Notes: generated by a model from the letters alone, not told the origin. Shown: positions 6,234-11,845, counted from the stretch's first letter. The stretch is 11,957 nucleotides of DNA from CAG-791 sp963655255 (GCA_963655255.1 CAVKEB010000058.1:1-11957); one strand, 5' to 3'. Made by a program: numbers and translations.

Positions 6234-6917
6234 ATGATTAAACTGTCTCCCTCCATTCTTGCTGCAGACTTCAACTGCCTCGGTCAGGAGATCGCGGCGA
6301 CCCGCGAGGCAGGTGCTCCCTGGGTACACATTGACGTGATGGACGGCGTCTTTGTTCCGTCGATCTCATTCGGAATGCCGGTGATCCGGAGCATCCGGAG
6401 CAATACGGATCAGTTCTTCGATGTACATCTGATGGTGAAGGATCCGGAGCGGTACATCCAGAATTTCGCGGACTGCGGAGCGGATGGGATTACGTTTCAT
6501 ATGGAGGCGACGCCGGATGTCGGAGCGGTGATCGCGGCCATCCGCGAGCAGGGCAAGCGTGTCGGACTCGCATTGAAGCCGTCAACGCCGATTCAGGAAG
6601 TTTTTCCTTATCTGGAGCGGATTGACATGCTGCTGATCATGACGGTCGAGCCGGGATTCGGCGGACAGAAATATATCGAGACCAGTACCCGCAAGATCCG
6701 GGAGGCAAGGGCGATGCTCAATGGCCTGAATCTGGACACGGACATTGAAGTGGACGGCGGCATTGTCCGCGGGAATGTCGATGTGGTTCTGAATGCGGGA
6801 GCGAACGTCATTGTGGCGGGCTCCGCAATTTATCACGGAGACATCGAGGACAATACGGAATTCTTCATGAACCATTTCCGGCAGCGCAAGGAAGGCTGTG
6901 AGGAACTCGGCAAATAA
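6234..6917 (+). CDS. rpe: Ribulose-phosphate 3-epimerase
   Basis: This 227-residue TIM-barrel enzyme interconverts D-ribulose-5-phosphate and D-xylulose-5-phosphate in the cytosol. Metal and catalytic residues are all in place: His32 and Asp34 in HIDVMDG (32-38), His65 in DVHLMV, and Asp174 in EVDGGI, with Asp34 and Asp174 the expected acid/base pair. MIKLSPSILAADF at the N-terminus and VEPGFGGQKY (138-147) with the phosphate-side GSAIY near 196-200 complete the family pattern. ATG 6234 has AGGTGA five bases upstream. The open frame extends upstream to 6105 but without family similarity. Function fits the neighbours, since the D-xylulose-5-phosphate made by AraD is a substrate of both this enzyme and transketolase. 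It may be transcribed with them, subject to the hairpins in between. The stop is followed within a few bases by the repeat array. Confidence 0.95.
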   Translation: MIKLSPSILAADFNCLGQEIAATREAGAPWVHIDVMDGVFVPSISFGMPVIRSIRSNTDQFFDVHLMVKDPERYIQNFADCGADGITFHMEATPDVGAVIAAIREQGKRVGLALKPSTPIQEVFPYLERIDMLLIMTVEPGFGGQKYIETSTRKIREARAMLNGLNLDTDIEVDGGIVRGNVDVVLNAGANVIVAGSAIYHGDIEDNTEFFMNHFRQRKEGCEELGK

Positions 6918-6920
6918 TAA

Positions 6921-7096
6921 TGCGGGCGGCTTTCGGGAGGAATGCGCCCGGAGCGGAATAAGACCGCTGCACTCGAAGATGTCTGATGACATCTTCTCCT
7001 GCTTAGAGTGCCGCCAGGCGGCACTCTGTACACAGAGAGAATTCGCCTTCGCGAAATTCTCTCTGGTATCGCGGATATTGCCTCAGCAAGGTATAA
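6921..7096 (+). repeat. Modular hairpin repeat, copy 2 (long form, after rpe)
   Basis: This copy is a chain of hairpins: CGGGCG 6923-6928 with CGCCCG 6945-6950; AGCGG 6952-6956 with CCGCT 6964-6968; GAAGATGT 6975-6982 with ACATCTTC 6989-6996; AGAGTGCCGCC 7005-7015 with GGCGGCACTCT 7017-7027 (a perfect 23-base palindrome); and CAGAGAGAATT 7033-7043 with AATTCTCTCTG 7055-7065, extended by CGC/GCG past one bulged A. It ends in AGGTATAA 7089-7096. The third hairpin and the last 40 bases match copy 1 almost exactly. The two palindromic hairpins in between form a 63-base cassette absent from copy 1 and flanked by TTCTC at 6994-6998 and 7057-7061. The 5' boundary is uncertain; the segment before 6963 has no match in the other copies. 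Confidence 0.8.
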
Positions 7097-7117
7097 GAAG
7101 AGGAGATAGGAAGTTTG
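7097..7117 (+). promoter_or_regulatory. Ribosome binding site plus TTG between repeat copies 2 and 3
   Basis: AGGAG at 7101-7105 stands nine bases before TTG 7115-7117. The layout, AGGTATAA then a ribosome binding site then TTG, mirrors the one that starts transketolase N at 4267-4291. From TTG 7115 the frame is open through copy 3 and into methionine aminopeptidase. It looks like either the original start region or an active alternative start. Confidence 0.5.
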
Positions 7118-7223
7118 AAAGCGACATTGATATGTCACTTTCAAACAGCAGCATCGGTGCTCACGCACCGGCTGCCACATTCGGCAAAACCGCCTTTGCG
7201 GATTTTGCCTCAGAGAGGTATAA
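7113..7223 (+). repeat. Modular hairpin repeat, copy 3 (upstream of methionine aminopeptidase)
   Basis: Three hairpins follow each other. GTTTGAAAG 7113-7121 pairs with CTTTCAAAC 7138-7146, then one mismatch, then GACAT with ATGTC around a TGAT loop. GCAGC 7148-7152 pairs with GCTGC 7171-7175, enclosing CGGTGC 7155-7160 with GCACCG 7165-7170. GGCAAAA 7183-7189 pairs with TTTTGCC 7203-7209, enclosing CCGC with GCGG and one bulged A. The end reads CCTCAGAGAGGTATAA (7208-7223), two bases different from the copy 1 and 2 ends. The middle module with GAAGATGT is missing. The last 12 bases carry the ribosome binding site of the next gene. Confidence 0.8.
7213..7218 (+). promoter_or_regulatory. Ribosome binding site of methionine aminopeptidase, inside repeat copy 3
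   Basis: GAGAGG at 7213-7218 is seven bases before ATG 7226. It arises from the repeat end, where copies 1 and 2 read CAGCAAGG instead of CAGAGAGG. GAGG 7215-7218 could pair with CCTC 7208-7211, which would hide the site. Confidence 0.55.
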
Positions 7224-7225
7224 AA

Positions 7226-8110
7226 ATGACACAGCACATGACCAAAATTGACCGCAACGCCCCCTGCTGGTGCGGGAGCGGCAGAAAATACAAGAACTGC
7301 CACATGGATTTTGACGAGAGAATCCGTGAGTACGAGCTGCAGGGATATGTTGTTCCGGACAGAAGCATCATCAAGACCCCGAAGGATGTGGAAGGCATCA
7401 AGGCGAGCGCGAAAATCAATATTGCGGTTCTGGATGAGATCGCGGAAAAAATCCACGAAGGCATGACAACGCAGGAAATCGATGATATTGTGTACAACAC
7501 TACCGTAAAGATGGGCGGAATTCCGGCGGATCTTCATTATGAAGGCTACCCCAAGAGTGTCTGCACGTCGGTCAATGACCAGGTCTGCCACGGCATTCCC
7601 AGCAAGGATGTGGTCCTGAGAGACGGTGATATCGTCAATGTGGACTGCTCCACCATCCTGAACGGATATTTTTCGGATTCTTCCCGCATGTTCATGATCG
7701 GAAATGTCCGGGAGGACTGGAAGAAGCTGGTGCAGGTCACCAATGAGTGCGTGGAGATCGGCATTCAGAATGTAAAGCCCTGGACCTTCCTCGGAGATAT
7801 GGGAAATGCGGTTCATCAGCATGCCCTGGAGAACGGATACTCGGTGGTCAAGGAAATCGGAGGGCACGGCTGTGGACTGGAGTTCCATGAGGATCCGTAT
7901 GTCAGCTATGTTTCCCTGCCCGGCACGGAGATGCTGATGGTGCCCGGCATGTGCTTTACCATTGAACCGATGGTGAACATGGGAACGGATGAAATTTTCC
8001 AGGATGAAGGAAACGGCTGGTCCATCTATACCGCGGACGGAAAGCCCTCGGCACAGAGAGAGGTGCAGGTGCTCGTCACGGAGGACGGCTGCGACGTCCT
8101 GACCTGGTAA
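7226..8110 (+). CDS. map: Methionine aminopeptidase type I with N-terminal SEC-C zinc motif
   Basis: This 294-residue enzyme removes the initiator methionine from new proteins. Residues 10-27 form a SEC-C zinc motif (CWCGSGRKYKNCH, 14-26: Cys14, Cys16, Cys25, His26), as in long Firmicute MAPs that may dock near the ribosome. The catalytic pita-bread domain keeps all five metal ligands: Asp140 (NVDCS), Asp151 (FSDSSRMF), His214 (GHGCG), Glu247 (FTIEPMVN) and Glu279 (AQREVQ), plus His122 in VCHGIP. ATG 7226 is chosen because the SEC-C motif normally lies within the first 20 residues and GAGAGG is well placed. TTG 7115 would add 37 repeat-encoded residues, and ATG 7238 would remove four. MetG follows after 18 bases, so the pair likely form one transcript, both acting in the start of protein life. 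Confidence 0.94.
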   Translation: MTQHMTKIDRNAPCWCGSGRKYKNCHMDFDERIREYELQGYVVPDRSIIKTPKDVEGIKASAKINIAVLDEIAEKIHEGMTTQEIDDIVYNTTVKMGGIPADLHYEGYPKSVCTSVNDQVCHGIPSKDVVLRDGDIVNVDCSTILNGYFSDSSRMFMIGNVREDWKKLVQVTNECVEIGIQNVKPWTFLGDMGNAVHQHALENGYSVVKEIGGHGCGLEFHEDPYVSYVSLPGTEMLMVPGMCFTIEPMVNMGTDEIFQDEGNGWSIYTADGKPSAQREVQVLVTEDGCDVLTW

Positions 8111-8128
8111 GAGAAGAAGGAGAGTGGA

Positions 8129-10141
8129 ATGCAGAATAAGGGACCATATTACATCACAACTGCCATTGCCTATACTTCGGGCAAGCCGCATATCGGCAAC
8201 ACCTACGAGATCATCATGGCCGACAGCATTGCCCGCTACAAGCGTGCGGACGGCTATGATGTATATTTTCAGACCGGCTCGGATGAGCACGGCCAGAAGA
8301 TCGAGGAGCGGGCTGCGCAGGCAGGCAAGACTCCGAAGCAGTTCGTCGATGAGACCGCAGGAGAGATCAAACGGATCTGGGATCTGATGAATACCTCCTA
8401 TGACCGCTTCATCCGCACGACGGATGAAGACCATGAGAGGCAGGTCCAGAAGATTTTCAAGAAACTGTACGATCAGGGAGACATCTATCTGGGCCAGTAC
8501 AAGGGGATGTACTGCACGGAATGTGAGGCGTTCTATACGCCTTCCCAGATCGTGGACGGAGACAAGTGTCCGGTCTGTGGCGGAACCGTACACGAAGAGA
8601 ACGAGAATGCATATTTCTTCCGAATGCAGAAGTACGCACAGCGGCTGATCGATTACATCAACGAGCATCCGGAGTTCATTCAGCCGCAGTCCCGCAAGAA
8701 TGAGATGATGAACAATTTCCTTCTGCCGGGCCTTCAGGATCTGTGCGTGTCCCGCACGAGCTTCAAGTGGGGCATCCCGGTCGATTTTGATCCGAAGCAT
8801 GTGGTATACGTGTGGCTGGACGCGCTGACCAACTATATCACCGGAATCGGGTACGACGCGGATGGAAATTCCTCGGATCTGTATAAAAAGTACTGGCCGG
8901 CGGATCTTCACCTGATCGGCAAGGACATCATCCGGTTCCATACGATTTACTGGCCGATTTTCCTGATGGCGCTGGGAGAGCCGCTGCCGAAGCAGGTCTT
9001 TGGTCACCCGTGGCTCCTGCAGGGCGGCGAGAAGATGTCGAAGTCCAAGGGCAATGTCATCTATGCGGATGATATGGCGGAGCTGTTCGGCGTGGATGCG
9101 GTCCGTTATTTCGTTCTGCACGAGATGCCGTATGAGAACGACGGCGTGATTACCTGGGAGCTGTGCGTGGAGCGGATCAATTCGGATCTCGCCAACACGC
9201 TGGGCAATCTGGTAAAGAGAACCATCTCCATGAGCAACAAGTACTTCGGCGGCGTGGTGGAGAACCGCGGCGCAGAGGAGGCTGTGGACGGGGAGCTCAA
9301 GGCCGTGGTGACCGGCGCGTATGCGAAGGTGGAGGAAGACATGGCGGAGCTTCGCGTGGCGGACGCTCTGAAGGAGATCTTTGCCGTCTTCAAGAGACTG
9401 AACAAGTACATTGATGAGACGGAGCCCTGGGCTCTGGCAAAAGACGAGGCGAAAAAGGACCGTCTTGCGACGGTTCTGTACAATCTGACCGAGGGCATCA
9501 TCATGGGAACCTCCCTCCTTGCTCCGTTTATGCCGGATACGGCGGATCGGATCGCGGAGCAGCTGAACACGAAGCTGCGTGATTTTGACACGCTGGAGAC
9601 GTTCGGGCTGTATCCGTCCGGAAACAAGGTGACGGAGAATCCGGAGATCCTTTTCGCGAGACTGGATGAGAAGGAAGTCATGGAAAAGGTCGCGGTCATC
9701 GTGGAGAAGCAGAAGGCGGAGGCTGCCGCAGCAGCCGCTCGCGGAGAAAAGGGCGACAGCAAGAAGGAAGGAAGCGCGGCAGAGGAAACGAAGACCCTGC
9801 AGCACAAGGAAACCATTTCCATTGATGATTTCGGTAAGGTGGAGCTGCGCGTCGGACAGATTGTGAAGTGCGAGGCAGTCAAGGGATCGAAGAAGCTCCT
9901 GTGTTCGCAGGTCCGTATCGGCAGTGAGACACGCCAGATTGTTTCCGGCATTCACAAGTACTATGAGCCGGAGGAGATGGTCGGAAAGAGGGTTGCGGTT
10001 GTCTGCAATCTGAAGCCGGCTAAGCTTGCGGGAGTTCTGTCGGAAGGAATGCTGCTGTGCGCGGAGGACGCGGACGGAAAGCTTGCGCTGATGACTCCGG
10101 AAGCGGATAAGGACATTGCGGATGGCGGCGAGATCTGCTGA
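8129..10141 (+). CDS. metG: Methionyl-tRNA synthetase with C-terminal tRNA-binding domain
   Basis: This 670-residue class I synthetase charges tRNA-Met. It has the HIGH-type motif as HIGN (21-24), a zinc knuckle CTEC (129-132) paired with CPVC (147-150), and KMSKS (302-306) followed by KGN. The anticodon-binding helical domain follows to about residue 530. A charged, alanine-rich linker at about 525-560 then leads to a Trbp111/EMAP-like OB-fold (about 563-670) with VELRVGQIVKCEAV, QIVSGI and NLKPAKLAG. That domain binds tRNA and promotes dimers, and it is fused here as in many Firmicutes. AAGGAG at 8115-8120 lies eight bases before ATG 8129. The 3' end overlaps the next gene by 20 bases. No T-box leader is visible, and the 18-base gap from map suggests co-transcription. 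Confidence 0.97.
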   Translation: MQNKGPYYITTAIAYTSGKPHIGNTYEIIMADSIARYKRADGYDVYFQTGSDEHGQKIEERAAQAGKTPKQFVDETAGEIKRIWDLMNTSYDRFIRTTDEDHERQVQKIFKKLYDQGDIYLGQYKGMYCTECEAFYTPSQIVDGDKCPVCGGTVHEENENAYFFRMQKYAQRLIDYINEHPEFIQPQSRKNEMMNNFLLPGLQDLCVSRTSFKWGIPVDFDPKHVVYVWLDALTNYITGIGYDADGNSSDLYKKYWPADLHLIGKDIIRFHTIYWPIFLMALGEPLPKQVFGHPWLLQGGEKMSKSKGNVIYADDMAELFGVDAVRYFVLHEMPYENDGVITWELCVERINSDLANTLGNLVKRTISMSNKYFGGVVENRGAEEAVDGELKAVVTGAYAKVEEDMAELRVADALKEIFAVFKRLNKYIDETEPWALAKDEAKKDRLATVLYNLTEGIIMGTSLLAPFMPDTADRIAEQLNTKLRDFDTLETFGLYPSGNKVTENPEILFARLDEKEVMEKVAVIVEKQKAEAAAAAARGEKGDSKKEGSAAEETKTLQHKETISIDDFGKVELRVGQIVKCEAVKGSKKLLCSQVRIGSETRQIVSGIHKYYEPEEMVGKRVAVVCNLKPAKLAGVLSEGMLLCAEDADGKLALMTPEADKDIADGGEIC

Positions 10142-10682
10142 GAAAGTACTCTGCGCTGTCCTGACTGCCGCCTGCCTTGCGGGGAGCGCTGCACCGGCGA
10201 GGGTGCTGGCTGCGGAGACGTCCGGCTGGTCCGACATTCCGGAAAAAGATGCGGACACGGATACAGATGCCGCGGCTGGCGAAGCGGATGCAGACATCCG
10301 GACAGCGGATGCGGATACGGCGGCAGCCGATGCAGATACAGACACGGCGGCAGCAGGGAATTCTGCGGACTTCGGCATTGCCAGGGAGAAGCGGTACCTT
10401 CTGGAAGCTCTGGACCAGCTGCAGGAGATGGGACTCTCACCCATTCTGATCTGGTCGGAAATCACAAAGGATCCGAAGGTGGTAGATGCGGTTGACAGTG
10501 CGAAGGACACCGCCTGGGATGCGGTGACGCAGAAGGTCAGCGAGGCCGGAGAGAACGCAACGAAGGCAGTTGGCGACGCGGTCCGGACAGAAGCAGAGAA
10601 AGGAAAGAAAAGTCTGATCCGGATGATCCGGGAACAGATTCAGAGCTTCCTGAACGGACTTTTGACGGAAGGAAAATCGTGA
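10122..10682 (+). CDS. Unrecognised secreted Asp/Ala/Thr-rich protein
   Basis: I do not recognise this 186-residue protein. It starts with a plausible Sec signal peptide (residues 1 to about 31: a charged MAARSAEK, then a hydrophobic Ala/Leu/Val core, then PARVLAAET with a likely signal peptidase I site near 30-31). Residues 42-80 are a low-complexity stretch almost entirely of Asp, Ala and Thr, probably a flexible acidic spacer. Residues 85-186 look helical, with two possible amphipathic helices (about 87-112 and 160-183). The segment between them has a loose DA/KA-rich pattern like coiled-coil or LEA-type sequence. There is no LPXTG, lipobox or second membrane span. ATG 10122 lies inside metG with AAGGA at 10109-10113; TTG 10116 has poor spacing. 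The 20-base overlap with metG suggests coupled expression, but a functional link is not evident. Confidence 0.7.
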   Translation: MAARSAEKVLCAVLTAACLAGSAAPARVLAAETSGWSDIPEKDADTDTDAAAGEADADIRTADADTAAADADTDTAAAGNSADFGIAREKRYLLEALDQLQEMGLSPILIWSEITKDPKVVDAVDSAKDTAWDAVTQKVSEAGENATKAVGDAVRTEAEKGKKSLIRMIREQIQSFLNGLLTEGKS

Positions 10683-10805
10683 CCGGAGAAGGCGGCAGCA
10701 TGCGGCCGGAGGATCGCGGAATCTGTCAGAATACTGATTTCTCATGAGGGCGGGAGACAGTGTGCAGGAACCGAAGAGGCGGCGGAGAACAGATTCTCCC
10801 CGCAG

Positions 10806-10826
10806 TGCCGCAGAAAGGCTGCGGCA
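10806..10826 (+). promoter_or_regulatory. Perfect hairpin directly before the YesL ribosome binding site
   Basis: TGCCGCAG 10806-10813 pairs perfectly with CTGCGGCA 10819-10826 around an AAAGG loop. The ribosome binding site AGGAAAGGG begins at the last stem base. It could stabilise the message or modulate access to the start. It is followed by As, not Ts, so it is not a terminator on this strand. The rest of the 10683-10841 gap shows nothing firm. Confidence 0.45.
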
Positions 10827-10841
10827 GGAAAGGGAAAAAAA

Positions 10842-11540
10842 GTGGGAAAGTTTTTTGATCTTGAGAGCCCGGTGATGCGGGCCCTGTCTCGTATCGCCGA
10901 CATGATGATTCTGAATCTGCTCACCCTGCTCTTGTGCATTCCGGTGTTCACGGCGGGATCGGCGTTGTCTGCCATGTACTATGTGGAACTGAAATGGGCG
11001 AGAAAGGAAGAGGGGTATACGGTTCGTCCGTTTTTTACACAGTTTAAGGAGAATTTCAAGCAGGCGACCGGCGAATGGCTGATTATGCTGGTGCTGATCA
11101 TTGTGCTGGCCCTTGATCTTCTGATGTTCCGCCAGGCACCGGACACCTTCCCGAAGGCAATCCGGTATCTGGTGATCGCGGTGACCATCATTCTGTATCT
11201 TCTGCTGCAGTGGGTTTTCCCGCTCCAGAGCCATTTTGTCAATAACGTCAGGACGACCTTCAAGAATTCGGCGCTGATGGCAATCGCCAATTTCCCGAGA
11301 ACCCTCGGAATGGGAGGAATCTGGGCGGCATCCGCCGCGCTGGCGGTTCTGTCACTCCTTCTGGTTCCTCAGATTTTCCCGCTGGTGGTTCTGTTCGGAT
11401 TCACGGCGCCGGGTTATGTGACCTGTCTTCTGGTCAGCAAGCCGTTCGCACGGTTTGAGCCGGAGAAAGAGGAGCCGACGGAGGAAGAGGACGAAGCGGA
11501 GAAGGAAGAAGCCTACCGCATTCTGAACGAGAACAAATAG
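10842..11540 (+). CDS. YesL-family (DUF624) membrane protein
   Basis: This 232-residue integral membrane protein has about five hydrophobic segments (roughly 20-47, 78-96, 108-128, 142-158 and 160-195). The N-terminal pattern MGKFFDLESPVMRALSRIAD, followed by an Asn-Leu-Leu-Thr membrane segment with CIPVFTAGSALSAMYY, a charged KWARKEEGY loop and an FKENFKQAT segment, is characteristic of the YesL/DUF624 family. Its exact biochemical role is unknown, but members very often sit next to carbohydrate ABC transporters in Firmicutes, as here. The C-terminus (about 204-226) is a cytosolic Glu-rich tail. The start is GTG 10842, preceded by AGGAAAGGG at 10826-10834, and it matches where the family begins. 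A regulatory or assembly role for sugar import is inference from neighbourhood. Confidence 0.85.
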   Translation: MGKFFDLESPVMRALSRIADMMILNLLTLLLCIPVFTAGSALSAMYYVELKWARKEEGYTVRPFFTQFKENFKQATGEWLIMLVLIIVLALDLLMFRQAPDTFPKAIRYLVIAVTIILYLLLQWVFPLQSHFVNNVRTTFKNSALMAIANFPRTLGMGGIWAASAALAVLSLLLVPQIFPLVVLFGFTAPGYVTCLLVSKPFARFEPEKEEPTEEEDEAEKEEAYRILNENK

Positions 11541-11584
11541 CCTGCAGTAAAAAACGGCAGTGGCGAAATGCCGGACAATGCAGG
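11541..11584 (+). promoter_or_regulatory. Two-stage hairpin at the 3' end of the YesL gene
   Basis: CCTGCA 11541-11546, directly after the TAG stop, pairs with TGCAGG 11579-11584. Inside, CGGCA 11555-11559 pairs with TGCCG 11569-11573. It is followed by As, so it is not a normal terminator on this strand. It may protect the 3' end of the transcript. Confidence 0.45.
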
Positions 11585-11612
11585 AAAAACAGGATGTTTC
11601 GGGGTGCATTTG

Positions 11613-11748
11613 CCTTTAAAAAAGGGAAAAATTCCGGGAATTGGGTAATATGCCCAGTGAAGCCCTGCGAACCTTGAACAACATCAACAAAGACGGTATC
11701 GGGGAAAGCCTCTTTCCGTACTATTGCCAATGAATTTCCGGTTTTTTT
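11613..11748 (+). ncRNA. Candidate structured RNA with long closing stem and terminal T-run
   Basis: CCGGGAATT 11634-11642 pairs with AATTTCCGG 11733-11741 (one G-U). The stem can continue inward with GGTAATA 11644-11650 and TATTGCC 11722-11728, and outward with the A-run 11627-11631 and T-run 11744-11748. Inside are an apical hairpin GGAAAG 11703-11708 with CTTTCC 11712-11717 and a largely unpaired middle (about 11657-11690). A small hairpin CCTTT/AAAGG (11613-11625) precedes it. A long closing stem, an open middle, an apical hairpin and seven Ts at 11742-11748 recall 6S RNA, although about 120-135 bases is short for that class. It could instead be a leader-type terminator or the 3' end of the YesL transcript. 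There is no coding potential of note. The identity is unproven. Confidence 0.4.
11733..11748 (+). terminator. T-run with long-range stem, transcript end
   Basis: CCGG at 11738-11741 is followed by seven Ts (11742-11748). The 3' arm 11733-11741 pairs with 11634-11642, about 90 bases upstream, not with a close partner. It marks a probable end of transcription before the promoter of the ABC ATPase. Confidence 0.5.
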
Positions 11749-11762
11749 GTGGATTTAGGTGA

Positions 11763-11791
11763 TGGTAAGGGAAGGGGCTTTCCCATATACT
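11763..11791 (+). promoter_or_regulatory. Candidate promoter of the ABC transporter ATPase
   Basis: A good -10 box, TATACT at 11786-11791, lies 17 bases downstream of a weak -35, TGGTAA at 11763-11768 (three of six matches to TTGACA). It follows the T-run and precedes a leader of about 47 bases. Confidence 0.5.
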
Positions 11792-11808
11792 AAATACAGT
11801 CGTGAAAA

Positions 11809-11826
11809 GCGGAAGGAAGCTTCCGC
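11809..11826 (+). promoter_or_regulatory. Hairpin in the leader of the ABC ATPase
   Basis: GCGGAAG 11809-11815 pairs perfectly with CTTCCGC 11820-11826 around a GAAG loop. It lies near the 5' end of the predicted message and six bases before the ribosome binding site at 11833-11838. A 5' stabilising stem is the simplest reading. Confidence 0.45.
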
Positions 11827-11845
11827 ACCAACAGGAGGTTATGAA

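Noticed and set aside
6921..7223. CRISPR-like array between rpe and map
   Set aside because: The repeats are palindromic modules of different lengths with no regular spacing or unique spacers, and no cas genes are present.
6898..7251. 117-codon open frame across repeat copy 2 after rpe
   Set aside because: It consists of repeat-derived sequence, begins inside rpe and continues out of frame into map. Recorded as part of the repeat, not as a gene.
8111..8128. T-box or other riboswitch before metG
   Set aside because: The gap is only 18 bases and holds just the ribosome binding site. No T-box motif is seen upstream of map either.
6833..10510. Even longer minus-strand open frame (over 1200 codons) opposite rpe, map and metG
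   Set aside because: Same reasoning: it spans several clear + strand genes and the intergenic repeats, shows no family motif and is a mirror of their codon use.
10744..10875. 43-codon basic open frame overlapping the YesL start
   Set aside because: No clear ribosome binding site, no recognisable motif, and it overlaps the YesL start in another frame. Its sequence is shaped by the hairpin and the AGGAAAGGG site.
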